Counted from the stretch's first letter, positions 46,057-59,001 are shown. The stretch: DNA of 64,000 nucleotides from Dasypus novemcinctus (GCF_030445035.2 NC_080676.1:9648940-9712939); one strand, 5' to 3'. The notes: generated from the letters alone by a model not told the origin. Program-made: numbers and translations.

Positions 46057-46133
46057 TAAAATCTCCCTAAGATGAAAAGCCCAGGATCAGATGGCTTCAC
46101 AGGTGAATTTTACCAATCATTTAAAGGCAACCT

Positions 46134-46541
46134 GGGGAAGCCGACTTGGCCCAATGGATATGGCATCCAACTACCACATGGGAGGTCCACATTCAAACCC
46201 TGGGCCTCCTTGACCTGTGTGGAGCTGGCTCATGTGCAGTGCTGATGTGCTCAAGGAGTGCCCCGCCACTCAGGGTGTCCCCCGCATAGGGGAGCCCCAT
46301 GTGCAAGGAGTACGCCCCGTAAGGAGAGCTGCCCAGCGCGAAAGAAAGTGCAGCCTGCCCTGGAATGGTGCCACATACACGGAGAGCTGACACAACAAGA
46401 TGACTCAACAAAAAGAAACACAGATTCCCGGTGCCGCTGATAAGGATAGAAGCGGTCACAAAAGAACACACAGTATGGGGGGAGGGGGAGGGGAGGGGAG
46501 AGAAATAAATAAAAAATAAATCTTAAAAATAAATAAATAAA
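46134..46541 (+). mobile_element. DAS-III-type SINE
   Basis: Head ggggaagccgacttggccca, standard body and aaataaataaataaat tail. Duplication aaaggcaacctg/aaaggcaatctg around it. Inserted in L1 ORF2 shortly before the reverse transcriptase region. Confidence 0.92.
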
Positions 46542-47049
46542 TAAAGGCAATCTGATACCAATCTTGCTTAAGCTCTTCCAAAAATCTGAACAGGAGTGAA
46601 CTCTACCAAACATCACCATAATACCAAAACCAGATAAAGATACTACAAAAAAAGAAGATTACAGACCAATATCTCAAATGAATATAGATGCAAAATCCTC
46701 AACAATATACTTGCAAACAGAATCCAAAAGCACATTTAAAGAATTATACACTGTGATAAAGTTCGTTTTACACCTGGTATGCAAGGGTGGTTCAACACAA
46801 GAAAATTAATTAGTGTAATAAAGCACATTGATAAATTGGAGAAGGAAATCACATGATCCTCTCAGATGATGCAGAAAAGGCATTTGACAAAAATACAGCA
46901 CACTTTCTTGATAAAAACACCCCAAAAATATGAATAGAAGGACTCTTTCTCACTATGTTAAAGTGCATATATGAAAATCCTATGGCTAGCATTGCAGTCA
47001 ATGGTGAAAGAGTGAACACTTTCCTTTTGAGATCAGGAAGAAGACAAAG

Positions 47050-47412
47050 ATGCCCACTGTCACCACTGTTATTCAAAATTGTGCTAGAAGTCTAACTAGA
47101 GCAATTAGGCTAGATAAAGAAATAAAAGACACCCAAATAGGAAAGGAAGAAGTAAAACTTTCACTATTCACTGATGATATGATCCTATATCTAGAAAATA
47201 CTGAAAAATCCACAACAAAGCTACTGGAACTAGTAGACGAATTCAGCAAAGTGATGGGATACAAGATTAAGCAAAAATCAATAGTGTTTCTATACACTAC
47301 TAATAAGCAATCTGAGGAGGAAATCAGAAAAAAAATTCTATTTATAGTAGTCACTAAGAGAATCAAATATTTAGAAATAAACTTAACCAAGGACATAAAG
47401 GACCTGTTTTAA
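47050..47412 (+). pseudogene. L1 ORF2 reverse transcriptase remnant (within the 39.3-50.06 kb L1)
   Basis: A 120-codon open frame includes [20 protein letters not shown], then a [20 protein letters not shown] block and [18 protein letters not shown]. These match the palm/thumb part of mammalian L1 ORF2p. The catalytic DD pair is kept. The frame is closed on both sides by stops, so this is a fragment and not a functional gene. Confidence 0.88.
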
Positions 47413-48500
47413 AAAAACTATTAATACAAAACATTGCTTAAAGAAACCAAAGACAAATAAATGGAAGGCCATTCCATGTTCATGGATTGGAAAACTAAGT
47501 ATTACTAAGATGTCAATTCTAGCCAAACTGATTTACAGATTCAATGCAATCCCAATAAAAATCTCAACATCTTTTTTTTGCAGAAATGAAAAAGCCAAGT
47601 ATCAAATTTATTTGGAAGGGTAAGGGGCTCCCAATAGCAAATATATATTTTAAAAAACGAAAAAGAAATAAGCTGGAGAACACTCACTGTCTGACTTTAA
47701 AGCATATTATTTAGCTACAGTGGTAAAACAAACAAACAGGATAGTACAGGCATAAAGATAGACAGATTAACCAATGGAACCAAACTGAGAACTCAGAAAT
47801 AGACCCTCACATCTAGTCAAGTGATTTTTGACGAGCCTGTCAAGCCCTCCCCGCTGGGTCAGAACAATCACTTCAACAAATGGTGCTGAGAGAACTGGAT
47901 ATCCACAGCCAAAAGAAAGAAAGAGGACCCCTATCTCACACCTTATACAATAGTTAACTCAAAATGGATCAGGGACCTAAATATAAAAGGGACAACCATG
48001 AAACTCATAGAAGAGAACATAGGAAAACCTCTTCAAGATCTTCTGGTGGGCAGTACTTTCTTAAACCTTATACCCAAAGCATGAGCAACAAAAGAAAAAA
48101 TAGATAAATGAGACCTCCTCAAAATCAAACACTTCTGCTCCTCAAAGGACTTTGTCAGAAGGGTGAAAAGGCAGCCGACTCAAAGGGATAAAATATTTGG
48201 CAATCACATATCCGATAAGGATTTAATATCCATGATATATAATGAGGTACCATAACACAACAATAAAAAGCAAATTACTGGATTTAAAAAATGGGCAAAA
48301 GACTTGAAAAGACAATTGTACAAAGCAGGCTTAAAAATGGCAAAAAAAAATACATGAAAAAATGGTCAACATCACTAGCAATTAGGGAAATGTAAATCAA
48401 AGCTACAATGAGATATCATTTCACACCTATTAGAATGGCCACTATTAAAAAGTCAGAAAACTACAAGTGTTGGAGAGGATGCAGAGCATTAGGAACATCT

Positions 48501-49046
48501 TTTTTTTTTTTTTTTTTTTTTTCACAAAACTTAATATATTTAGAATTAGCCAGCTGGACTCAGTTTAGGTAATCCCAATTTTGTTGGCAACATCCAAGGC
48601 ATCATAGTCAGGAGCCAGTCGAACATATGCCTTCTTCTCTCCATCAGGCCTGTTCAGGGTGTTGACCTTGGTCACATCAATGTCATGGAGCTTCTTCACA
48701 GCTTGCTTGATCTGGTGCTTGTTGGCTTTGACACCCACAATGAACGCAAGTGTGTTGTCTTCAATCTTCTTCATGGCTGACTCAGTGGTCAGGGGGAACT
48801 TGATGATGGCATAGTGGTCAAGCTTGTTTCTCCTGGGGGTGCTTTTCCGAGGATATTTGGGCTGTCTCCTGAGACACAGCATCTTAGGCCGCTGGAAGGT
48901 AGGTGACGTGCGGATCTTCTTTTTTTTTGTGGCTGTGGACACCTTTTCAGTACTGCCTTCTTGGCTTTCAGCTTTTGCTTTGGCTTCGGATTTGGGAGGG
49001 GCAGGTGCTTCCTTCTTCGCTTTCGGCGCCATCTTCGTGAAAAGGC
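48501..49046 (-). pseudogene. RPL23A: RPL23A processed retrocopy (60S ribosomal protein uL23)
   Basis: Intronless, with a T22 run at 48501-48522 (poly(A) on the minus strand) and flanking duplication aggaacatct/aagaacatct (48491-48500, 49047-49056). The minus-strand frame runs from ATG at 49030-49032 to the stop at 48565-48567. It encodes [20 protein letters not shown] at the start and [15 protein letters not shown] at the end, 155 residues against 156 in RPL23A. Residues 22-36 are altered: a net 2-nt loss followed by two single-base gains gives a foreign stretch ([14 protein letters not shown]) before [11 protein letters not shown] resumes. One N of the EDNNTL motif is missing. It sits inside L1 3' sequence. 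Function is doubtful. Confidence 0.93.
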
Positions 49047-50059
49047 AAGAACATCTATTCACTGTTGGTGGGAATGTAAAATGGTACAGTCACTGTGGGG
49101 GACTATTTGGCAGTTCATAAGGAAGTTGACTACAGACTTGTGACCTGGCAATACCATTACTAGATATATACCCAGAAGAACTGAGAGTAGTGACATGAAC
49201 AGACATCTGCACACTGATGTTCAAAGCAGCATTATTCACAATTGCCAAAAGTTGGAAACAACCAGGTATCCACTAACTGATGAATAGATAAACTGGTGTA
49301 TTCACATGATGGAATATTTGAAGTCATGAAGCATATGATAACATGGATGAACCTGGAAGACATTATGTTAAGCAAAGAAGCCAGAGACAAAATGTCAAAT
49401 ACTGTATGATTGTGCTATTATGAACTTAATATATTGTGTAAACTCATGGAGTTAACAATTAAACTATCGGTCACCAGAAAATAGAATGAGGATAGAGAAT
49501 GGAAAGCTGAGAGTTAATCTGTGCAGAATTGGTAAAAAGGTTGTTTGTAAAGTTTTAGAAATGAATAGAAATGGTGAAAGCACATCATTGTGTTTGTAAC
49601 TACCAGAGCAGTTATATGGATCTGACAGTGGTTAACGGGAAAGCCTAAGGTCATAAGTATTACTATAAGGAAAGCTAAACATTTAACATGGGACTGTATA
49701 CCATAGTGAAATCTCATGTGAAATACACATATGAGTAATATTGCATATAAAGACTTTTTACAAAATATAAATACAAGTAAACTAGAGAGAGAGAAAGAGA
49801 ATAGCAGTGATGCTGTTCCCACAGGGGAAGCGTAGAGAGATTGAGAGGTTATGAGGTTTTTGTTGTTTTTTTTAAATTATTTTTATTGGAATAATGAAAA
49901 TGCTCTAATAATGATTGAAGTGATCAGTGCACAACTATGTGATTATACCAAATACCATTGATTGTACACTTTGGATAGATTTATGCTTTATTAATATGTA
50001 TCCAAAAAATTGATATGGGGGCAAAAAAAGGCTAACTAAAGACAAAAAAAAAAAAATCC

Positions 50060-50370
50060 ACCTAGAAAGACTCTTCTTCAGAACTCAATTGAAAAGTCAC
50101 TTCCTCTGAAACACTTTCCCTGACATTCTTGGGAGACATTGGATTGCCCTTTCTCTGAGGTTCCAAGGAAACTTGTATCAGAAATCCTAACACCAGTATT
50201 TTAATAATAGTTGTCTACATGTCTCACTTTCTATTAGACTATGAACTCTAAGAGAAAAGAGCGTGTGTCTAACTCATTTGTTTATCTCCATATTATCTAA
50301 AACACCGTATGAGTTCAATAACTATTCGTTGAACAGCAGAATAAATGAATGAATGAAATTATAGTATCAC
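50060..50370 (+). repeat. L2 LINE 3' fragment
   Basis: 'aaaagtcacttcctctgaaa', 'cactttccctgacattcttg', 'actatgaactctaagagaaa' and a gaatgaatgaatga-like end follow the L2 3' order. Confidence 0.7.
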
Positions 50371-51980
50371 ATGTCTATTTTATAAGATATTCCTGCCACA
50401 AGGACCAGAAGACCAATCAAGCATCTCCCATCCTGCCTACGCTGGAGGCACACTGATAAATCCTTCCTCCTCAACTTCTTTTTTTCCAGACTCCTCAAGG
50501 ACAATCACCCCTTCCACTAGTAGTTGTCTATTCTCTACCTTTCTGTTTTGTTTATATTAACGAATGGATTTTCCCCTGATTTTATTTACATAGAATTCCC
50601 TTATTTTCACCACTAAACTATCTCCAAACCACAACATAGGATGAATTATTTCTGGGAGGGTCTTCTAGAAGAAACATGTTCTCTATAGACCCTGATCCAT
50701 GAAGACTACACCTTTGACCTGATCTGCAGACATTTAACTCCTCTCACTTTTGGATCTACTTACTTTTTTCCACTTACTGCATACCCTAGGCATTCTGACC
50801 ATGTTACCATATTCCAATTCTTCAGGCCTAGGATAAGGATTTGAGCAGGGTCTTGTAGTTGGATGGGTATCAGCCAGGCAGAGGACAATGGGCATATATT
50901 GAGCCCTGGGAAGTCCAGGAAGTGGAAATCAACTTTTAAAGATCAAAAACAGTGAAAAACTAAAGAATTCAATAAGCTGACTTTAGGCAAGCACAGAACA
51001 GTCAATGGCCTCACATTCCATGTTAGGGGAAGATTGGAAGCCTGAGTATAGGTGTGTCTATGCCGATAGATGTGGATGCTAATAGGTCTTGCTGAGCTGT
51101 GATGAAGAAAAAAGGGAGAGACAACTCCAAAAAAGGGAAAAATGAGGGGTGGGTCACAGCTTGTTCCATTGGAAAGTTCTTTAGGTCTTGGTATTTTTTA
51201 AAAAAGTTACAGAGCTCAGTGACTAAAATGTTTTACCATTGCCTTGGAATAGTGGTACTCAAGTATTTTCGGAGTGGATCAGTAGATGTATTTATGTGTA
51301 GATGGATGTGTGAATGAATTTGTATGGGTTCAGCTTACAGTGCATGCCCTTAGTTCCTGCAGCAAAATTTGTGATTCTTTCTGTAATAGGTCCCTTTCTC
51401 TATCCAACTGGCCCCTGATAGTTCTGAAAGTCGTTAGTCATTTGGCACAAATGCCCTAGTGTAGAAAACCAGCTACTTATTAACTAGACCGTTGCACCAC
51501 TTGCTCTTGTAAACTTAAATTAATTTGGGTTAATTCTTAACTGTTTCCCTTCTGTGCATGTGCCATTTAATGGTGTGCCTTTATCAGATTTTCCCCAATT
51601 TCCTGTGCATTAGTGGTTTTCTCAGGAACTCTCTACCCAGGACCTTAGGCAGCCACACCAGATGCATGTGGGCCCTTGAGTTTTCTAGGAGGCCTCTGCT
51701 GCTGCCCAGGGCCTCCACCAACTGCTGTCCAATCAAACCTTCCCGACCAGGTTTATTTATGCCAGAGAAGGAAGAATGCCTACCCCTGAGCCAGTCCTTG
51801 GTGAAAAGAAGAACTGTTGATATAGCCAGAACCCCAAAAAGAAGATTACTCTACAATTGCTAAAGGTTGGTGACATGATTTTTCTCCAATTCAGTGAAAG
51901 CTGTCCATGTGTGCTTTCTGTCTGTGAATTCCATTGGTGCGTTTCCTCCAAATGACCTTTAGAATAAACAGGAAAGAAAG
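50371..51980. other. No gene or recognised repeat
   Basis: Unique-looking sequence. The ORF of 101 codons at 51558-51863 has no motif or splice context. Confidence 0.45.
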
Positions 51981-51984
51981 ATTT

Positions 51985-52115
51985 TAAAGCTCTAGAATGA
52001 GCTTCATTGGGGCAAAGAGTTTATCCTTCTTTGATTCCCCAGCATCTATCATAGTGCCTGCCATATGGATGCTCAATAAATATTTGATGAAGGAAGAAAA
52101 AAAAAAAAAAAAGAA
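51985..52115 (+). repeat. L2-like 3' end with A run
   Basis: 'gattccccagcatctatcat', agtgcctgccatatgg and 'atgctcaataaatatttgat' are the L2 3' end, followed by A17 at 52096-52112. Confidence 0.65.
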
Positions 52116-53490
52116 AGGAGGGAGAGAAAGAGAGGAAAGCAAGGTAGGTGAATAAGAAAGAGCAAAGGAAATGGAAAGAATGTTAATATAATATTCAGAA
52201 GCAATGTGATGATAACATAAATGTGATGTGTTTTCGAAGCTAATTATGTGCAATATCACTTGACACATAGAATCAAACAAAGTCACTTTGAAAAATGGAG
52301 TGTATTTATAAAGATAAAATAACACTAGACAACCACAATAACAAATGTAATCTTTGGAATGTAAGCATAGACAACAGTGATAATATTTTAAGCTAGACTT
52401 AAAATTGTGTAATATAATCACCATTTTTCTGTGTCTATGCCAATTCTAAAAAGAAAACTAAAACATCTAAGAGCTTTATTTATGGACTACAATCAGATGT
52501 TTTGAATCGACTGCAACTGATCAGTTTGGCATTTAGAAAACATGAACTACCAGAAATGGTGCGCAGAGGAAATTTGCAAATATCTAGATTTCCTGCTCTT
52601 GAGAGAGATTAACCACACAATAATTCAGCAAAAGCTCAAATATACTTATTTGTGAGTCAAGGGAAAACACCTCAGTGCGGGAAAAGGAAAAGATGAAAGA
52701 ATTAGCATTTTTTTGGTATCACTCTTTCATTTGTTGGAGATCACGCAGCTACACAATTCAGAGCTAGAGAACCTACTTTAAATGATACATACATTGAAAA
52801 AGAATACACCACCACAGCAGAGGAAGAAGAATAGTTAACACACATGGAATGTTTATTAAATCAAGATCTCAAAACTGAGGAATTGCTTCTTCGGCAGTTC
52901 AGATAGCAACATATATTAAAGTATTATGTCAACTTAGTAAGAATCACTATAATTCTCTATATTATTTTAATTGGGGAAAAGAAACTATAACCTAGGAGAA
53001 AATCTAAAAATATTTCTAAAGCAAATTCGGAGAAGCTTTCCTTTTGCTACTAACTTTGCAAATATGGTGTTAATGAGGAGTGTGGTTTGGTGAGTTTGAA
53101 GGATTTGCCAGAGTAATTTAACTATCACAATCAGCACAAGTGTTGATAACGTACATAGACAGTGACTGACGACTAGCAAAACAATAAATGCGTCATCTTA
53201 GCTGCTGTAGGTTGTTTCCATATTTAGAGTAAGATGATTAAGGCTCTAATGTGCAATGAATTTTATCTTTGACACTGATGATTGCAAGAGTGTAATTTTT
53301 GTCCCATTTTTTACCATTAGTACTGCTATTTAACATGTTTTTATCTTTAAATCAAAAATTTTTTTTTAAAAACTTAAATGTATTATAAGAGGAAATAGTG
53401 GATATTACCACCTAAAATCATCTCTGGTAGGCATTGTTCGGAAAACACATCAATAACAAAACAACAACAACAAAAATAATAATGTTAAGA
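52116..53490. other. No gene or recognised repeat
   Basis: AT-rich sequence with no motif recognised. Confidence 0.45.
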
Positions 53491-53499
53491 CTTTCAAAT

Positions 53500-56400
53500 C
53501 TAATTGCTCTGAGAGATTTCTGGTCAACCAAAATGGCACAGTAAGATGCTATGGAATGATGTATCCCCATAGAATCTTAGAACAACTAGCAAAAAACTGG
53601 CAGACATTTTCCTCAAAACTCCAGAAAACAGTGAATGAATTGCAATAACTGGGCAAATGCTGAATTAAGAAAACGAAACTTTAAAAACAGTAGAAATTTG
53701 CGGTACCATTGCTGGTCCCTCCCCCAACAACTCCCTAATGTGGTATGGAGCCAGCTTGCACTTCCACTGTGGGTCCCTAGCCCTGTTCTGGAGGGAGCAG
53801 AGTAACTCCTATGCACACACTAGGGTGCTTATGTGTCAGTGCCAATATATGGGTTAATGGCATGAACAACTGAACCAGGAAACTTGTCTCTATGGCTCAC
53901 CCTCCCAGAGCTTGCCTTGCAGGCAGAAGCAACGTGCAGGCAGTTAAAGCAGTGTAAGAAAAAACTAAGTCAAAATAACCTGGAGATATGGATTACCAGC
54001 TTTAAGATATACAATACAGCACATTGGTGGTGGGAGGGTGAGTATTCTATTTCATAGCAAATAGAGGGGATATTCGGATTCCTGTAAACAGGGATATTCC
54101 TAAGGTCACAAGCAAGCACAAGCCCAGGACAAGGCACAGTCTCAGAAAAGATGGAGATGACACTATACTTTCACCTTAGGCTGCTCTTCTTGTAGTAGGC
54201 CTAAAATCTGAAGAACTCCAGCCAAGGCAGAGCCAATTGCCAAAGACTGTGAAAGATGTTTTTGCATTGGTTTTTTGTTTTTGTTAGTGCCTGGTATGCA
54301 AGGAAATTTCTGTCATATCACTAGTTGAATACAAAATTAAGGAACAGACAGCTCAGGGACTAAATCCCAGAGCAACACTTTAAAATATTAAAATGTACAG
54401 TGTACGATGAAAGATTACAAGACAAAGAAACAGGAAATGATGGTCCATCCAAAGGAACAAGATAAAAATTCAGAAACCATCAATGAAGAAGACCAGAGGG
54501 AAGCAGATGTGGCTCAAGCAATTGGGCTCCCGTCTATCATATAGGAGGTCCAGGGTTTAATACCCAAGGCCTCCTGGTGAAGGCAAGGTGGCCCATGTGG
54601 CCAGCTAGCCCACACAGAATGCTGGCCTGCACAGAGTATTGCCCAATGCAGGAGTGCTGCCCCATGCAGGTGTACTGCCCAGTGCAGGAGTGCTGGTCCA
54701 CATGGAGAGCTGGTGCAGCAAGATGACACAACAAAAAGAGACACAGAGAAGAGATAATAAGAGATGCAGTAGATCACAGAGCTGAAGAGGCACAAAAGAA
54801 TGATTGCCTCTCTCCCACACCAGAAGGTCCCAGGATCGGTTCCCAGAGCTGCCTAATGAGAACACAAGCAGACACAGAAGAACAAACAGCAAATGGACAC
54901 AGAGAGCAGACAATGGGGGGGAGGGCAGGGAATAAATTAATTTAAAAAAAAAGAAGACCACATTTTGAACATACTGGACAAAGACTTAAAAAAAAAACTT
55001 CAGTATGCTCAAGGAGATCAAGGAAAATACAGAGAAACAACTTAAGGATGTTAGGAAAATGATGAATGAATATGAGAATCTCAATAAACAGATCTTCAAA
55101 AGAATTGTTTTTAAAAAAGGAACCAAACAAATATGGGGCTTGAAGACCACAATAACAGAAATTTAGAATTCTCTAGAAAGTTTCAATATCATATTGTAGT
55201 TGGCAGAAGAAAGAATCAGAAAACTCAAAGATAAGACAGTTGAAATGACTCAGGTTGAGGAGCAGAAAGAAAATAGAATGAAAAAAAACATGAGCAGAGT
55301 CTAAGAGACCTGTGGGACCAGCAAGCATAACAATATATACGTTATGGATGTCCCAGAAGGAGAAGAAAGGAAACAGCAGAAGGACTATTCAGAGAAATAA
55401 TGATAAAAAACTTTCCAAATTTAATGAAAGACATGAATAAGCATATTCAAGAATCCCAGTGAACCCCAACAAGGAAGAACTTGAGGAGAACCACGCCTAG
55501 ACACATAGTAGTCACACTATCAAATGCCAAGGACAAAGAGGGAGTTCTGAAACTTGCAAGAGAAAAAGCCAAGTGTTATGTATAAGGGAGTCCCAATATG
55601 ATTAAGTGCCAGTATCTCAACAGAAACCATGTAGGCTAGAAGACAATGGGATAAAATGTTGAAAGTGCTGAAAGAAAACATTTCCCAACCAATATTTTTA
55701 TATCCAGTGAGACTGTCTTTTAGAAATGAAGGAGACATGAAGATAGTACCAGCAAAAAAAAAATCTGTGGGAGCCTGTTTGTCTGTTTGTCACCACTAGA
55801 CCCGCCCTACAATCAATGCTAAAGGGAGCTCTTCAGACTGAAAGGAAAGGACACTAGATGATGGATCAAAGTGGCATAAAGAAACAAAGATCTCTAGTAA
55901 CGTTTCTAAAATTCAAATACATAAAAGCAATGATAAATCTATGTTTTGGAAATATATAAGATATAATCTGTAACAAGTACAACAAAAAGCTAGAGTGACA
56001 TAGGAACAGTGTACGTGTATGGTATTGAAGTTAAGTTGGTGTCAAATCAAACATGATTGTTATAGATTTATGATGTTAAATTTAAGCCCCATGGCAACCG
56101 CAAGGAAAATACTGGAAAAATATATACAGAAGGAAATGAGAAGGAACTCAAAATAATATACTACAAAAGATCAAATAAATATGAAAGTAGGTATTAACAG
56201 TAGGCCAAAAATAGTAAAAGACAAAAAACAATTAGAAAAATTGCAAAAGAAAGACCTGTATCATATACAGTTAGTTTAAATGTAAAGGGATTATTTAAAC
56301 TCTCCAGTCAAAAGGCAGAGCCTGGCAGAATGGATAAAAAAGCATGACTAAACTATACACTGTTTACAAGAGACTCACCTTAAATTCAAAGACAATAGTA

Positions 56401-57165
56401 GGTTAAAAGAATTGAAAGCAGAGACTTGAATAGGTATTTGCACATGGATGTTCATAGCAGCATTATTCACAATTGCCAAAAGATGGAATAATGCGTGTCC
56501 ATCATTAGATGAATGGGTAAGCAAAATGTGGTATATACATACAATGGAATATTATTCAGCTGTAAAAAGGAATGAAATTTAGATACATGCAACTATGTTG
56601 ATGAACCTTGAAGACATTATGCTGAGTGAAATAAGCTGGACACAAAAGGACAAATAATGTATGATCTCACTGATATGAACTAATTTGAATAAGCAAATTC
56701 ATTGGGTCAGGAACTAGAATACAGGGTCCAGGGTGCAAGTAGAAAACAGAGACATTTCGTATAGGTTCAGTTTCTGTTTGGCGTGATGCAAAAGTTTTGA
56801 AATGGCTGGTGATGATGGTAGTGCAACATTGTGATGTAATTAAAACCACTGAATTATATATTTGAATGTGGTTAAAAGAATAAATTTTAGGGCTACATAT
56901 ATGTTACTAGAATAATTTTTTTAAAAAACCATAGGACTGTACAACATGAACAGTGAATCCTAATGTAAACAATGGACTATAGTTACTATCATAATTATAA
57001 TAATATTGTTTCAGCAATTGTAGCAAAGGTACCACATTAAGCCAAAGCGTTTATTACAGGGAAAACTGCGTGTGTGAGGGCGGTATATAGGAACTCTGTA
57101 TTTTCTGCATGATTTTTATAAACTGACAACTTCTCTAATAATTAATTAATTTTAAAAACAGAAAA
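53500..57165 (+). mobile_element. HAL1-like element (half-L1: ORF1 without reverse transcriptase)
   Basis: A 5' UTR-like region (53.5-54.4 kb, 'tttctggtcaaccaaaatgg') comes first. An ORF1-type coding relic follows (54.4-55.75 kb, 'atgctcaaggagatcaagga', 'tttccaaatttaatgaaaga'), then a short endonuclease-like stretch (about 56.3 kb, 'tgtttacaagagactcacct'). The sequence then jumps straight to an L1 3' end at about 56425 ('tattcacaattgccaaaaga', 'gaaccttgaagacattatgc'). No reverse transcriptase block is present, as in HAL1. A SINE splits it at 54496-54950. The last 230 bp (56935-57165) end in an AT-rich tail. Confidence 0.65.
54496..54950 (+). mobile_element. Dimeric DAS-type SINE with short spacer repeats
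   Basis: Head 1 'gagggaagcagatgtggctc', a spacer of five or so 'ccatgcaggagtgctg' units (54590-54715), head 2 'gagctgaagaggcacaaaag', and a tail with 'gcaaatggacacagagagca'. Duplication gaagaagacca (54485-54495) against aagaagacca (54951-54960). Nested in the HAL1-like element. Confidence 0.88.
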
Positions 57166-58690
57166 AAAGAATGCTATGAGGTACAGATATAGTGGTAGAG
57201 AAGAAACCAGAATCCTTCAAGCTCATTGGAATGTGTTGGGCAAATCATATGCTTGGATTAGCGTTTTCTCTTAGTGGCTTTAAGAAACAAGTTAATGTTT
57301 ACATGACATTGAATTTCAAAGTTCAGGTGCTCAGAGGAGAAAAAGAGAGTGAGAGAGAAAAATAGTTTAGTTTTTGCCTGACTGATCTTTCTTACCCTGT
57401 GGGGAAGCCCTAAAGCAGCAGAAGGAGCCAAAGTAGGGGGTGGGGAATAGAGTCTTATCTTAGCAGGATGCAATCATTTTTTATAAAAAATCTAAAAATT
57501 GGTATGCTGAAATGCAAGTGCTTTGTTTCCCAACTCACAAGGCAATAATTCTTGTTGGACCTTCATTAGGCTATCAAATAATATTTCTCTTTTCTACAAT
57601 CTTGGTGTGAAACTCTCCACACTTGCATTTGTACTGATGAACTCTCTGATCATGTTTCATGTCTTTATAGTGATATCCTTTGATTTTAGAAAGTGAGAGC
57701 TGTTATTGTGACAAAGTAGGACTTTATTTACCTGTCAGCATTATTGTTCTTTTTAAGTACTTCTTTTCTGATTCCTCATTCTTTGGCGGGGGGGGGAGGG
57801 GGGGGTTTCCACTTCATCCTGACTTTTCTGTTAGGTTCACTTCACACACAGAACCAGTCGATTGACAGGGGATCAGGGCTTTCCAGAGGAGCCCCCAGAC
57901 AGACCTCTTCCTATGCGTGCCTCAGAAGGCACATCCAGGCCTGAAGCAGCGGCTGATCAATGCCTGCTTGGACAGAAGTCACTTGTACCCACAGTTTAAA
58001 ACCTTTTAATATAGTATTTTAACATGTGTGTGTATTTAGATATATTTAGAAAAGATAAGCTCCATAAAAGTTCACTTGAAATTCAGGTTCCATAGATGAC
58101 AGGCTTGTGTATTCTTAAAAGAGTGCCTGAAAGACAGGAAAGGAAGTTGGAGAGAAGTTTCCTTCAAATGAAAGGCAGGGTGAGGTTATAAGCTAAGTGC
58201 CGTTCCCTCTGAAGGAGGGAAAGCCTAACTCCCCACTCCTTAAGCATGGGCTCCCGTAGGGACTTCCTTCCCAAGTATATGGTATGGCAAGGAGGGAAAA
58301 GAAGACCTTTCTAGTGGAGAAGTCCAACAAACTACCTCAGCCAAAGACTTTGATGTTGATGATCAATGTCAACATCAACAATGCTACGTCATGTTGACAT
58401 CATGAACTCTTGATGTGATGTTATAAGAATGACACTTTACCTCTGTGGTTTTTCTTCTCCAAACCTTTAAGCCTTGTCTAACCAGGAGACAAACGTCACA
58501 CAAGCCCAAATGGAAGGAAATTCTATAAAATACTTGACCAGCTCTGCTCAAAACCATTAAGGTCTTCAGCAAAGAAAGTGCAAGTAATTGTCACAGGCCA
58601 GAGGAGTCTAAAGAGACATGACAACAAAATGTAATGCTGTGTCCTGGATGCTTTCCTAGAACAGAAAAAGGACAGTAGTTAAAAACTAAG
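57166..58690. other. No gene; includes a G-rich run
   Basis: No repeat family recognised apart from a G run broken by single bases at 57784-57808 (ggcggggggggggaggggg...). Confidence 0.45.
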
Positions 58691-58699
58691 GAAATCTAA

Positions 58700-58890
58700 A
58701 TAAAGCATGGACTTGAGTTAATAATAATTTATCAATAGTTGTTCATTAGTTGTGACAAATGTGCCACACCCATGTAAGATGCTAACAATTGGGGAAACTT
58801 GGTGTAAGATGTATGGAAACACTATTACATTTGTAACTTCTCTGTAAATCTAAAACTATTCTTAGATTAAAAATTTATTTAAAAACAAAT
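58700..58890 (+). mobile_element. L1 3' end fragment
   Basis: 'gttcattagttgtgacaaat', 'gtgccacacccatgtaagat' and 'tctctgtaaatctaaaacta' followed by an A-rich end are typical of young-to-middle-age L1 3' UTRs. Confidence 0.6.
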
Positions 58891-59001
58891 CTAACAGCAA
58901 GGGGAATTGCTAACTGGAAAACTACTGTGACTCTCTCGTGAGTTCCATTATTTCCTGAGAATTTCCTGTGATTCCTGAGAATCACTCCTAGAGTGATTTT
59001 A

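Larger units (their letters stand above)
39330..50056 (+). mobile_element. Long L1 retrotransposon, decayed, host to many later insertions
   Basis: 5' UTR-like sequence (about 39.33-39.95 kb) precedes an ORF1 region with coiled-coil-like coding (40.0-41.9 kb, 'gaagtcactgggtgagcata'). ORF2 follows: an endonuclease region near 42.1-42.4 kb ('ctacaagaaactcacctcag') and reverse transcriptase at 46.8-47.4 kb with [17 protein letters not shown], the F(A/T)DDM catalytic block. The 3' part (47.4-49.5 kb) and an A-rich end at 50056 complete it. No ORF is intact. Later insertions: DAS SINEs, one solo LTR and an RPL23A retrocopy. The 5' limit is uncertain. Confidence 0.78.
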
